A stretch of DNA of 14,361 nt from Desulfobacteraceae bacterium. Its GTDB lineage: Bacteria; Desulfobacterota; Desulfobacteria; Desulfobacterales; SURF-15. The position numbers and the translations under genes were made by a program. Position 1 is the stretch's first letter. Each line of letters begins with the position of its first letter. Below are positions 1 to 7,848 of the stretch, one piece after another. The notes under the pieces were generated by a model that worked only from the letters and a program-made list of their open reading frames with translations, searched no databases and was not told the DNA's origin. The stretch covers positions 1 to 14,361 of the forward strand of contig QZKK01000047.1 in assembly GCA_003599475.1 (NCBI GenBank). The letters run 5' to 3'.

Positions 1-2
1 CC

Positions 3-968
3 CGGATGGTCATCGATCCGACCACAGGCGGCCTGGGATACGGAATGGAATACTCCTTCTCGGTGATGGAGCGCATCCGGATGGCTTCGCTGACCCAGGG
101 AGACGACAAGCTTCAGCTTCCGATCATCAACAATCTGGCCAATGAAGTCTGGAAGTGCAAAGAGGCCAAAGAGCCGGCAGAAGCGGCTCCGCTGCTCGGC
201 GATCCGGAAAAACGGGGAGTTCTGATGGAATCGGTGGCCGCCGTCTCCTACCTGATGGCAGGAAGCGACCTGTTGATCATGAGGCACCCGGAAGCGGTTC
301 GGATGGTCCGATCCCTGATCGATCTTCTGGTGGACGGCGGTTCGGCAGCGGGAGTCGCTCCGATTGCCAAACGGCTGGATGGGGTAAAAATCGATCTGCT
401 GTCTCTTTCCCCGGCCCCGGACCTTGCGATCGAAGAAGAGAAAATCAAGAAGGCCGCACCTGCTGAAAAGCCGAAAGCAGAAAAGAAGGAGGCCGCAAAA
501 CCCGAACCCGCAGCGAAAGCGGCGGTTACAGCGCCCAAGGTCATAGAAAAGCCCGCCGAGAGGGCCGCCGCTTCAGTCGATGGGAAGGCGAAAGCGGAAG
601 CAGATGCCAAAGCCAAGGCGGAAGCCGAAGCAAAGGCGAAAGCCGATGCGGCGGAAAAGGCGAAGGCTGAAGCCGAGGCGGCAGCGAAAGCCAAATCCGA
701 TGCCGAAGCCAGGGCAAAGGCGGAAGCCGAGAAGAAAGCCCGGGCCGAAGTCGAGGAGAAAGCCAGATTGGAGGCCGAGGCGAAGGCCAAAAGAGAGGCC
801 GAAGAGGCCGGCATCCGGGAACAGCGCAGGAAGGAACGTGAAAAGAGAGCCGCCGAGAGAACGTCGGAAGGGGAAAAAACCGTCTCCATGAGGCCGGCGG
901 CAGAGCAGAAGGATCCGATCGAAAAGATGATCGACCGGCTGAATCGAATCCACAGAAGAGCGGCTTGA
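3..968 (+). CDS. acsD: Corrinoid iron-sulfur protein small subunit (CODH/ACS delta), 5'-truncated, with long Ala/Lys/Glu tail
   Basis: This is the C-terminal part of the small subunit of the corrinoid iron-sulfur protein, which with AcsC carries the methyl group from methyl-tetrahydrofolate to acetyl-CoA synthase in the cytoplasm. The reading frame is open to the left window edge, so the true start lies upstream; 322 codons including the stop are present. The first ~110 residues show family blocks: DPTTGGLGYGMEYSFSVMER, LPIINN, NEVWKCKEAK and MAGSDLLIMRHPEAV. In the acetogen homologue as I recall it, the protein ends soon after the MRHPEA block. Here about 200 more residues follow: a linker, then a region of roughly residues 141-295 built almost only of Ala, Lys and Glu, then a last short charged segment (DPIEKMIDRLNRIHRR). 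The tail is probably a long helix or coiled coil of unknown role. The gene lies 83 bases upstream of acsA. The family call is firm; the tail function is unknown. Confidence 0.93.
   Translation, partial: RMVIDPTTGGLGYGMEYSFSVMERIRMASLTQGDDKLQLPIINNLANEVWKCKEAKEPAEAAPLLGDPEKRGVLMESVAAVSYLMAGSDLLIMRHPEAVRMVRSLIDLLVDGGSAAGVAPIAKRLDGVKIDLLSLSPAPDLAIEEEKIKKAAPAEKPKAEKKEAAKPEPAAKAAVTAPKVIEKPAERAAASVDGKAKAEADAKAKAEAEAKAKADAAEKAKAEAEAAAKAKSDAEARAKAEAEKKARAEVEEKARLEAEAKAKREAEEAGIREQRRKEREKRAAERTSEGEKTVSMRPAAEQKDPIEKMIDRLNRIHRRAA
574..816 (+). repeat. Low-complexity AAGGCGGAAGCC-type repeat inside acsD
   Basis: This is a degenerate run of 6- and 12-base units (variants of aaggcg and gaagcc) that encodes the Ala/Lys/Glu-rich tail of AcsD. 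Because the repeat has few stops in any frame, it creates long spurious open frames on both strands, which are not genes. Tracts like this can change length by slippage, so copy number may vary between strains (inference). Confidence 0.8.
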
Positions 969-984
969 ATAGAATTCGAATTTT

Positions 985-1019
985 CCGGTTCGGTTGAGAC
1001 GATCTTTCGACCGGATCGG
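985..1019 (+). other. 13-bp hairpin in the acsD-acsA intergenic gap
   Basis: Bases 985-997 pair with 1007-1019 over 13 consecutive positions (three G-U pairs) around a 9-base loop. The hairpin lies about 20 bases upstream of the acsA Shine-Dalgarno. No run of T follows it (the next bases are gcctaaatatg), so it is not a standard intrinsic terminator. An mRNA-processing or 3'-end-stabilising element that sets the acsD to acsABC ratio is a reasonable guess. Partial attenuation is also possible. Confidence 0.6.
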
Positions 1020-1051
1020 GCCTAAATATGAAATTGCGAGGAGGAACGTAA

Positions 1052-3073
1052 ATGGCAGAAGAAAAAGAAAAGACAGCCAAGGCGAAGACGGCTGATCCGG
1101 TGAGCGCTTCAATCGACGCTGCCACGCAGCAGATGATCCGGCGCGCCCAGGAACTCGGAATCGAAACGATCTTCGACCGGGCTGAAAACATGAAGCCCTG
1201 CAATATCGGCATCCAGGGGACCTGCTGCAAAAACTGCGCGATGGGTCCCTGCCGGCTTCCGCTTTCCAAATCCGGGATCGAGGGGAAGGATGAACGCAAA
1301 GGGCTCTGCGGCGCAACGGCAAACACCATTGCAGCCAGGAATTTTGCACGGATGGTGGCATCCGGCTCTTCGGCGCACTCGGACCACGGGCGGAGCGTTG
1401 CCGAGGTCTTTCTGTCGGTTGCCCGCAAGGAGACCGATGCCTATCAGATCAAAGACCCCCAGAAACTGTTGGCGATCGCCCCTCTTTTCGACGTTCCGGT
1501 CACCATCGAGCAGGACGGAAAGGAAGTCGACCGGGATATCGATGAAATCGCTGTGGAAGTGGCTGAAAAAGCCCTTGCCGAGTGGGGGAAAGCCGAAGGC
1601 GAACTTCGCTATCTCAAGAGGGCCCCGCAGCCGCTCTATGAAAAATGGAAAAAACAGGGGGTGCTCCCGCGCAATATCGACCGGGAAGTCGTCGAGATCA
1701 TGCACCGCACCCACATGGGGGTGGATCAGGACTACAAAAATATCGTCAAGCAGTGCACCCGGGCGGCGCTTGCCGATGGATGGGGCGGTTCCATGCTGGC
1801 CACCGACATTCAGGATGTCATGTTCGGAACCCCGTATCCGCTGCAGTCCGAGGCCAATCTCGGGGTCATGAAACAAGACCATGTCAATATCGTGATTCAC
1901 GGACATGAGCCGGTTCTCTCCGAAATGATCGTTGCCGCCGCCCAGACCAAAGAGATGATCGATTACGCGAAATCGAAGGGCGCCAAAGGGATCCAGCTTG
2001 CCGGAATCTGCTGTACGGCAAACGAGATCCTGCAGCGGCACGGAGTTCCCTTGTGCGGAACCTTCCTGCAGCAGGAGCTTGCCATCATCACCGGCGCCTG
2101 TGACGCCATGGTGGTCGATGTCCAGTGCATCTTCCAGAATCTTGCCGAAGTGGCCAAGTGCTTCCATACCAAACTGATCACCACCCATCCCATCGCACGG
2201 ATGGAACAGGACACCGTGCTGCATATCGAATTCGACGAACACCACGCCCTCGAGGACGCCAAGCGGATCGTCAAGATGGCGATCGACAACTTCCAGAACC
2301 GGGGATCCGAGGTGATGATCCCGCGGCAGAAGGCGGTCCAGATCGCAGGTTTCGGGGTGGAATCGATCGAATACCACCTGGGCGGGACCTTCCGGGGGTC
2401 TTATTTCACCTTAAACGACAACATCATCAACGGCAGGATCCGGGGGGTTGCCGGGGTCGTCGGGTGCAACAACGCCCGAACCCGGCACAACGAAGCCCAC
2501 GTCACCATCGTCAAGGAGCTGATCAAAAACGACGTGCTGGTGATCACGACCGGGTGCAACGGAATCGCCTGCGCGATCGAAGGGCTTCTCACACCGGAAA
2601 CCGCCGGCGTATTCTGCGGGCCCGGATTGAAGGAAGTCTGTGAAACCGTCGGCATTCCGCCGGTTCTGCACATGGGCTCCTGTGTCGATAACAGCCGGAT
2701 TCTGCTTGCCGCGACCGAAATGGTAAAAGCCGGAGGACTCGGCAAGGATTTAAGCGACCTTCCCGTGGCCGGAAGCGCTCCGGAGTGGATGAGTGAGAAG
2801 GCGATCAGCATCGGCCATTATTTTGTGACATCCGGCGTTTATACGGTATTCGGCCTTCATCTGCCGGTGACGGGGGCTCCGGTGTTTCAGAAGTATCTGT
2901 TCGAAGAGATGGAAAAAATTTACGGCGGCATGTGGGACTGCGAGCCGGATCCGATTCGGCATGCACACAAGATGATCGCCCATATCGATAAAAAACGGCA
3001 ACAGCTCGGTATCGACAAGGGCAGAGAGCGGGTGCTGATGGATATGGCCGACCGCCAGAAACTCGAAATGTAA
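1052..3073 (+). CDS. acsA: Anaerobic Ni-CO dehydrogenase catalytic subunit (CODH component of CODH/ACS)
   Basis: This cytoplasmic enzyme interconverts CO2 and CO at a Ni-Fe-S C-cluster and passes CO to AcsB. It is 673 residues long, normal for the bacterial CooS/AcsA family. All cluster ligands can be placed. C50 and C58 fit the inter-subunit D-cluster, and C59, C62, C67 and C86 the B-cluster. H283, C321, C359, C472, C502 and C544 match the C-cluster ligands of Carboxydothermus CooS-II (H261, C295, C333, C446, C476, C526), with a constant +26 offset for the four middle cysteines. The start is fixed by a GGAGGA Shine-Dalgarno at 1040-1045 and the expected short, charged N-terminus. acsB starts 14 bases after the stop, so the two are surely cotranscribed. 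Other names for the family are cooS and cdhA; the position beside acsB makes the acetyl-CoA pathway role clear. No maturation gene such as cooC is in the window. Confidence 0.97.
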   Translation: MAEEKEKTAKAKTADPVSASIDAATQQMIRRAQELGIETIFDRAENMKPCNIGIQGTCCKNCAMGPCRLPLSKSGIEGKDERKGLCGATANTIAARNFARMVASGSSAHSDHGRSVAEVFLSVARKETDAYQIKDPQKLLAIAPLFDVPVTIEQDGKEVDRDIDEIAVEVAEKALAEWGKAEGELRYLKRAPQPLYEKWKKQGVLPRNIDREVVEIMHRTHMGVDQDYKNIVKQCTRAALADGWGGSMLATDIQDVMFGTPYPLQSEANLGVMKQDHVNIVIHGHEPVLSEMIVAAAQTKEMIDYAKSKGAKGIQLAGICCTANEILQRHGVPLCGTFLQQELAIITGACDAMVVDVQCIFQNLAEVAKCFHTKLITTHPIARMEQDTVLHIEFDEHHALEDAKRIVKMAIDNFQNRGSEVMIPRQKAVQIAGFGVESIEYHLGGTFRGSYFTLNDNIINGRIRGVAGVVGCNNARTRHNEAHVTIVKELIKNDVLVITTGCNGIACAIEGLLTPETAGVFCGPGLKEVCETVGIPPVLHMGSCVDNSRILLAATEMVKAGGLGKDLSDLPVAGSAPEWMSEKAISIGHYFVTSGVYTVFGLHLPVTGAPVFQKYLFEEMEKIYGGMWDCEPDPIRHAHKMIAHIDKKRQQLGIDKGRERVLMDMADRQKLEM

Positions 3074-3087
3074 AGGAGGACTGCTGC

Positions 3088-5304
3088 ATGTCTAGACTCG
3101 TAGCCTTTGCCGCCATTCAGGGCGGCTACAATATCGTATCCAAGGTCGAGGGGCTCTATAAACGGGCGCTGCAAACACACGACGCCGCGACCAAGGTGGG
3201 GTTTCCCAACACGGCCTACTATCTGCCGGTGATCTACTCGCTTCTGGGGATCAAGGTGGAAACCCTCGAGGATATGAAAAAGCCTCTCGATTTTGCCCGG
3301 AAGCTGCTCCCGCCCCACATCAAGGGAGTCAACCATCTGCCGTATCTCGGACCGCTGCTGGACGCCGGGATGGCCTCGCTTTTTGCATTTGAAATCAGGG
3401 AAGCCCTCCGCTACCTGGAAGAGCCCGATTTTTACCTCCATTCCGAGGATCCGGACATCGAAGCCGGAAAAATCTGGCTCGGGGCCGCAGACGATACCGT
3501 ATTCCGGAAAAGAGGGGTCGAATTCGTGGACGGCACCGCTCCCGGATTCGCCGCGATCGTGGGGGCCGCTCCCGACCCGGAAACGGCGAAAATGATCGTA
3601 GAAGAGTATCAGAAGCGAAGCCTCTACATCTTTCTTGCCGCAGGACACAACGGAACCGATGTCACCCATCAGTTGATCGAAGCCGGCGTCCAGATCGGAT
3701 GGAACACCCGAATCGTTCCGTTCGGCCCGGATATCTCGTCTGCCATCTTCGCCCTGGGGTTTGCCAACCGCGCCGCCATGGCATTCGGCGGCGTTCAGCC
3801 GGGCGACTACAAGAAGATGCTGCTCTACAACAAAAACCGCATCTTTGCATTCGTAAACGCTTTGGGCGATGTCGGAACCGAATGGGGGGCGGCGGCTGCC
3901 GGCGCGGTCAACTGGGGCTTCCCCACGCTGGCCGATACCGACATCCCGGAGATTCTGCCCACCGGAATCTGCACCTACGAACACGTGGTCGCAAACGTCC
4001 CCCACGCGGAGATGGTACAAAGATCGGTCGAAGTCCGCGGGTTGAAAGTGACCGTCTCCGCAATCGATATTCCCTGTTCGTTCGGGCCGGCCTATGAGGG
4101 GGAGCGGGTCCGGGGAGCGGATCTTTTCGTTCAGGCCGGAGGAGGCAAAACCCAGTGCACCGAGCTTGTCAAGATGGCCGAGATGAGCGAAATCGAAGAC
4201 GGAAAGGTGCAGGTGATCGGTCCGGATATCGGGGAAATGAAGGAAGGAGGGAGCTTCCCTCTGGGAATCTATGTTCAGATTGCCGGCCGGGAGTTCCAAA
4301 CCGATTTCGAACCGATCCTGGAGCGCCAGATCCACCACCTCATCAACTACATCCAGGGGGTCATGCATATCGGTCAACGGGATATCTCCTGGATTCGCAT
4401 CAGCAAGGCCGCCGTGGAAAAGGGGTTCACCCTGAAGGATGTCGGGGTGGTGCTGCATGCCAAATTCCATCAGGATTTCCAGAAGATCCTGGACAAGGTC
4501 CAGGTTACGCTCTACACCAAAAAGGCCGACGTGGAAAAGCTCACCAAGCGGGCGCGGGGCGAATATAAAACCAGAGACGAGCGGGTGGAGAAGATGACCG
4601 ACGAGGACGTCGAAACCTATTACTCCTGCACGCTGTGCCAGTCGTTTGCCCCGAGCCACGTCTGCTCGGTGAGCCCGGAGCGGACAGGGCTCTGCGGGGC
4701 CTACAACTGGATGGACTGCAAAGCCTCTTTCGAGATCAATCCCACCGGTCCAAACCAGCCGATTCAGAAGGGAGAGTGCCTCGATCCCGTTTTGGGCCAG
4801 TGGAAAGGGGTCAATGAATTCGTCCAGAAAGCATCCAGGGGGACGATCAGCCGGTACAACTTCTATTCCATGGTCAAAGAGCCGATGACGACCTGCGGCT
4901 GCTGCGAGTGCATCGCCGCCATGCTCCCGTCGTGCAACGGGGTGATGACCGTCAATCGGGAATACATGGGGGATACGCCCTGCGGGATGAAGTTTACCAC
5001 GCTGGCCGGAGTGATGGGCGGCGGTCAGTCGTCTCCCGGATTTGTGGGGCATTCGAAGTTCAACGTCACCCAGAGAAAGTTCATCGTGGGAGACGGCGGG
5101 CTGCTCCGGATGGTCTGGATGCCCAAAATGCTGAAGGATGAGATCAAAGAACGTCTGTTGAAGCGGGGAGAAGAACTCGGATGCCCGAATCTGTACGAGA
5201 TGATTGCCGATGAGACCGTCGGCACGACCGAGGAAGAGATTCTGCCCTTCCTCCAGAAGATGGGGCATCCCGCACTTTCCCTGGATCCGCTGATTTCGGA
5301 ATAA
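3088..5304 (+). CDS. acsB: Acetyl-CoA synthase (CODH/ACS alpha subunit)
   Basis: This enzyme condenses CO from AcsA, a methyl group from the corrinoid protein and CoA into acetyl-CoA at the Ni-Ni-[4Fe-4S] A-cluster. It is 738 residues, close to the Moorella enzyme (about 729). The six A-cluster ligands are present as C514, C517, C526, C536, C603 and C605, each exactly eight residues on from Moorella C506, C509, C518, C528, C595 and C597. Family blocks include YSCTLCQSFAPSHVC, GPNQPI, TLAGVMGGG and the C-terminal GHPALSLDP. The Cys-Gly-Cys that binds the distal Ni is followed by two extra cysteines, C606 and C608, where Moorella has Phe and Ala. The start has a strong AAGGAGGA at 3073-3080 that overlaps the acsA stop, which suggests translational coupling. 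It is a bacterial-type protein with the N-terminal CODH-contact domain retained, unlike the shorter archaeal CdhC. Confidence 0.97.
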   Translation: MSRLVAFAAIQGGYNIVSKVEGLYKRALQTHDAATKVGFPNTAYYLPVIYSLLGIKVETLEDMKKPLDFARKLLPPHIKGVNHLPYLGPLLDAGMASLFAFEIREALRYLEEPDFYLHSEDPDIEAGKIWLGAADDTVFRKRGVEFVDGTAPGFAAIVGAAPDPETAKMIVEEYQKRSLYIFLAAGHNGTDVTHQLIEAGVQIGWNTRIVPFGPDISSAIFALGFANRAAMAFGGVQPGDYKKMLLYNKNRIFAFVNALGDVGTEWGAAAAGAVNWGFPTLADTDIPEILPTGICTYEHVVANVPHAEMVQRSVEVRGLKVTVSAIDIPCSFGPAYEGERVRGADLFVQAGGGKTQCTELVKMAEMSEIEDGKVQVIGPDIGEMKEGGSFPLGIYVQIAGREFQTDFEPILERQIHHLINYIQGVMHIGQRDISWIRISKAAVEKGFTLKDVGVVLHAKFHQDFQKILDKVQVTLYTKKADVEKLTKRARGEYKTRDERVEKMTDEDVETYYSCTLCQSFAPSHVCSVSPERTGLCGAYNWMDCKASFEINPTGPNQPIQKGECLDPVLGQWKGVNEFVQKASRGTISRYNFYSMVKEPMTTCGCCECIAAMLPSCNGVMTVNREYMGDTPCGMKFTTLAGVMGGGQSSPGFVGHSKFNVTQRKFIVGDGGLLRMVWMPKMLKDEIKERLLKRGEELGCPNLYEMIADETVGTTEEEILPFLQKMGHPALSLDPLISE

Positions 5305-5323
5305 TCAACTCAAGGAGATAAAC

Positions 5324-6664
5324 ATGGCACTTACCGGTATTCAGATTTTTAAGCTCCTTCCCAAGACCAACTGCAAGGAATGCGGGGTTCCGACCTGTCT
5401 TGCCTTTGCCATGAACCTGGCCTCCGGAAAAGCCGAGTTGGACAGTTGCCCCTATGTGTCGGATGAAGCCAGGGAAAAACTGGCCGAAGCCTCGGCCCCG
5501 CCTATCCGCCCGGTGGCGATCGGAAAAGGCGTGCGCGCCAGAACCATCGGCGGCGAGACCGTGCTGTACCGTCATGAGAAGACTTTTTACAGCCCGACGG
5601 CGATTGCAGCCGTGATCGCGTCGGATATTTCGTCCTCCGATCTTGAGACCAAACTCAAGATCTGGAACGCCTACCAGTACGAGCGGGTGGGGTTGAATCT
5701 CAGACCCGAGCTGGTGGCTCTGAAGGCTGCAAACGGCAATAAGGACGGCTTTGCGAAGGCAGCCAAGCAGATTGCGGAGACATCCGAGTTCAACCTGGTG
5801 TTGATGACCCAGGATCCGGAAGTGATGAAAGCAGGCGTTGCCGTGTGCGGGTTCAAACGACCGTTGATGTATGCGGCAACCGAAAAGACCGTCGATGTCT
5901 ATGGAAAGATGGCCAAGGAAAATGGACTCCCGCTCGCCGTGAAGGCCGATTCAGTGGAGAAGCTGATCCCGCTTACCCGGAAACTGACGGAAATGGGGCT
6001 GAAAGACCTGGTACTCGATCCGGGATCCAGAGAGGTCAAGAAATCGCTTGAGGATCTTGTGGTGATTCGAAGGGCGGCACTGAAATCCGGAGAGCGGGCC
6101 CTCGGTTTTCCGACAATCGCCTTCCCCTGCGAAATGGCGTCCAATGCGGACATGGAAGCGCTGATTGCGGGAATGCAGATCGCAAAATACGGAAGCATGG
6201 TGGTCCTTTCCGATTTTTCCGGAGAACTGCTTTTTCCGTTGCTGCTGGAGCGGCTGAACATTTTTACCGATCCCCAGCGGCCGATGACGGTCACAGAAGG
6301 CATCTACGAGATCGGCAATCCCGACGAGAACTCGCCCGTGTTGGTTACGACAAACTTTGCGCTCACCTACTTCATCGTATCCGGTGAAATCGAGGGGAGC
6401 AAGATTCCCACCTGGCTGCTGATCAAGGATTCCGAAGGGCTTTCCGTAATGACGGCCTGGGCTGCAGGAAAATTCAGCGGCGACGACGTGGGCGCTTTCG
6501 TCAAAAAGAGCGGAATCGCAGACAAGGTCAAGAGCAAGCAGCTGATCATCCCCGGGTATGCCGCTGCCATCGCCGGCGATATCGAAGAGGAACTCCCGGG
6601 ATGGGCGATCACCGTCGGGCCGCGCGAGGCGGCTCACATCCCGGCGTTTTTGAAGACCCGGTAG
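5324..6664 (+). CDS. acsC: Corrinoid iron-sulfur protein large subunit (CODH/ACS gamma)
   Basis: This subunit binds the cobamide that accepts the methyl group from AcsE and delivers it to the A-cluster of AcsB. It pairs with AcsD. It is 446 residues, normal for the family. The N-terminal [4Fe-4S] domain shows C17, C20, C25 and C42 (TNCKECGVPTC then DSC), the cluster that reactivates oxidised cobalt. A TIM-barrel middle part follows, and then the C-terminal cobamide-binding region (from about residue 325, including TNFALTYFIVSGEIE). AAGGAGA at 5312-5318 is well spaced from the ATG, and the gene begins 19 bases after acsB. Expression as part of the acsABC unit is clear from the spacing. A 113-base repeat-rich gap separates it from acsE. 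Confidence 0.96.
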   Translation: MALTGIQIFKLLPKTNCKECGVPTCLAFAMNLASGKAELDSCPYVSDEAREKLAEASAPPIRPVAIGKGVRARTIGGETVLYRHEKTFYSPTAIAAVIASDISSSDLETKLKIWNAYQYERVGLNLRPELVALKAANGNKDGFAKAAKQIAETSEFNLVLMTQDPEVMKAGVAVCGFKRPLMYAATEKTVDVYGKMAKENGLPLAVKADSVEKLIPLTRKLTEMGLKDLVLDPGSREVKKSLEDLVVIRRAALKSGERALGFPTIAFPCEMASNADMEALIAGMQIAKYGSMVVLSDFSGELLFPLLLERLNIFTDPQRPMTVTEGIYEIGNPDENSPVLVTTNFALTYFIVSGEIEGSKIPTWLLIKDSEGLSVMTAWAAGKFSGDDVGAFVKKSGIADKVKSKQLIIPGYAAAIAGDIEEELPGWAITVGPREAAHIPAFLKTR

Positions 6665-6670
6665 GAGCTC

Positions 6671-6756
6671 GTTGAAATCGTTGAACGTTGAAATCGTTGA
6701 AATCGTTTAGCGGCTGACGCGCAACGTGCAACGACTTCAACGTGCAACGTGCAACG
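6671..6756. repeat. Inverted array of GTTGAAATC / CAACGTG short repeats between acsC and acsE
   Basis: The left part has three copies of a gttgaaatcgttgaa-like unit, and the right part repeats caacgtgcaacg. Bases 6685-6698 pair with 6730-6743 at 13 of 14 positions around a 31-base loop, so the array can fold into a hairpin in RNA. No T tract follows. The acsE Shine-Dalgarno begins ten bases after the repeats, so the structure could affect acsE translation or mRNA stability. It looks like a dispersed intergenic repeat; similarly built arrays occur at 7663-7830 and 14255-14292. Confidence 0.7.
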
Positions 6757-6777
6757 TATTTTAATAAGGGAGGCGAT

Positions 6778-7659
6778 ATGTTATTAATCGGTGAGAGTTT
6801 AAATGTCATTTCCAAAAAAATAGGACAGGCGTTCAAGAGCCGGGACCCGAAGCCGATTCAGGAGGAAGCCCTCTTTCAAAAAGAAAAAGGGATGGATTAC
6901 ATCGACATCAATCTGGGTCCTGCAAAGAAAGAGGGTCACGAGCTGATGCCGTGGGTGGTGCAGGTCGTTCAGGAGGTGGTAGACGATATTCCCCTGGCTC
7001 TGGACACCTCAAACATCGATGCCATCGAAGCGGCCTTGAAGGTCTGCAACCGGAAACCTCTGATCAACTCGATCATGTGCCGCCCGGAGCGGTACGAGCG
7101 GATGATTCCCCTGGCGGCCAAGTACAACGCGGATTTTATCGCCCTGATGTGGGGACCCGAAGGCCTGCCCAGGGACGAAAACGAGCGCGCGGCGCTTTGC
7201 GTGGAGCTGGTTTATGCCGCCAACGAAGCCGGCATCGAAAACGATCGAATCTGGGTGGACGGGATCGTAACACCGGTCAATATCCAGCAGCCTCAGGCGA
7301 TCAGTCTGATGGAGTTTCAGGGGATGCTTCAGGATATCGCCCCCGGCGCAAAGAGCACCTGCGGCCTTTCCAACATCTCAAACGGCCCGCCTACGCACCT
7401 GCGCCCGATTCTGAATCAAACCTACATGATCATGCTCGAAAAGAAAGGGATGTACTCGGTGATCGCCGATCCAACCGACGACCAACTGATCGAAATCGCC
7501 AGGGGGAAGCGCCCGGATATCGTCGAGGCGGTTCAAAATACGATGGAGGGAAACCCCCCGGATATGGGCAGCATCTCGAAGGAACTGCAGGATTACGTCA
7601 AAACGACCAATGTCATTCTCGGCAAAACCCTGTACTCGGATTCCTGGCTGCAAATCTAA
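6778..7659 (+). CDS. acsE: Methyltetrahydrofolate:corrinoid iron-sulfur protein methyltransferase
   Basis: This enzyme transfers the methyl group of 5-methyl-tetrahydrofolate to the cob(I)amide of AcsCD, joining the methyl branch to acetyl-CoA synthesis. It is a cytoplasmic TIM-barrel protein of the pterin-binding family. Of the residues that bind folate in the Moorella enzyme, D76 (LALDTSN), N97 (LINS), D161 (WVDG) and N199 (GLSNIS) are present at almost the same positions. The start at 6778 is chosen because AAGGGAGG (6766-6773) stands just before it and MLLIGE matches the family start; an ATG at 6742 would add 12 unrelated residues and lie inside the repeat array. At 293 residues it is about 30 longer than Moorella AcsE (262). 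The extra sequence lies near residues 240-278, just before the conserved end (TLYSDSW). The function is secure. Confidence 0.94.
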   Translation: MLLIGESLNVISKKIGQAFKSRDPKPIQEEALFQKEKGMDYIDINLGPAKKEGHELMPWVVQVVQEVVDDIPLALDTSNIDAIEAALKVCNRKPLINSIMCRPERYERMIPLAAKYNADFIALMWGPEGLPRDENERAALCVELVYAANEAGIENDRIWVDGIVTPVNIQQPQAISLMEFQGMLQDIAPGAKSTCGLSNISNGPPTHLRPILNQTYMIMLEKKGMYSVIADPTDDQLIEIARGKRPDIVEAVQNTMEGNPPDMGSISKELQDYVKTTNVILGKTLYSDSWLQI

Positions 7660-7662
7660 GGT

Positions 7663-7830
7663 TTCAGAGTTCAGTGTTCAGTGTTCAGCCAGGCCGCCGG
7701 CCTTCAAAGCGGCTTGAACGGGAAGCTTCATCTTGACCATCACTCCGGCCAAAGTCGGAAGCCAGTGGCTCGCGTGGGAATTCCGGATTCCCGCTTTCTT
7801 TCCTGAACGCTGAACACTGAACCCCTGAAC
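7663..7830. mobile_element. 168-bp MITE-like element with short-repeat terminal inverted repeats
   Basis: Left arm 7663-7688 (units of GTTCAGT) and right arm 7804-7830 (units of CTGAACA) are inverted repeats that match over about 26 bases with one gap and a few mismatches. They enclose a 115-base core with two small hairpins: aggcc/ggcct at 7691-7703 and gggaat/attccc around 7775-7791. The core has no convincing gene; an open minus-strand frame has no ribosome binding site and reads out of the element on both sides. The size, inverted ends and intergenic position suggest a non-autonomous dispersed repeat. No target-site duplication was established. The right end is nine bases from the Shine-Dalgarno of the next gene. 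Confidence 0.6.
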
Positions 7831-7848
7831 ACCCGCTTCGGAGTTCTC

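Noticed and set aside
1028..1051. Seven-codon ORF (MKLRGGT) whose stop directly abuts the acsA ATG
   Set aside because: It contains the acsA Shine-Dalgarno and lacks one of its own, so the frame is probably chance.
541..1428. Minus-strand open frames of 213-295 codons opposite acsD and acsA
   Set aside because: They arise from the stop-poor AAG/GCC repeat in the acsD tail and encode only low-complexity Ala/Ser/Phe or Arg/Pro/Leu sequence.
2920..5268. 782-codon open frame on the minus strand opposite acsB
   Set aside because: It is a shadow of the strongly biased codon use of acsB and the end of acsA. The plus-strand genes have every catalytic ligand, and the minus frame shows no recognisable domain.
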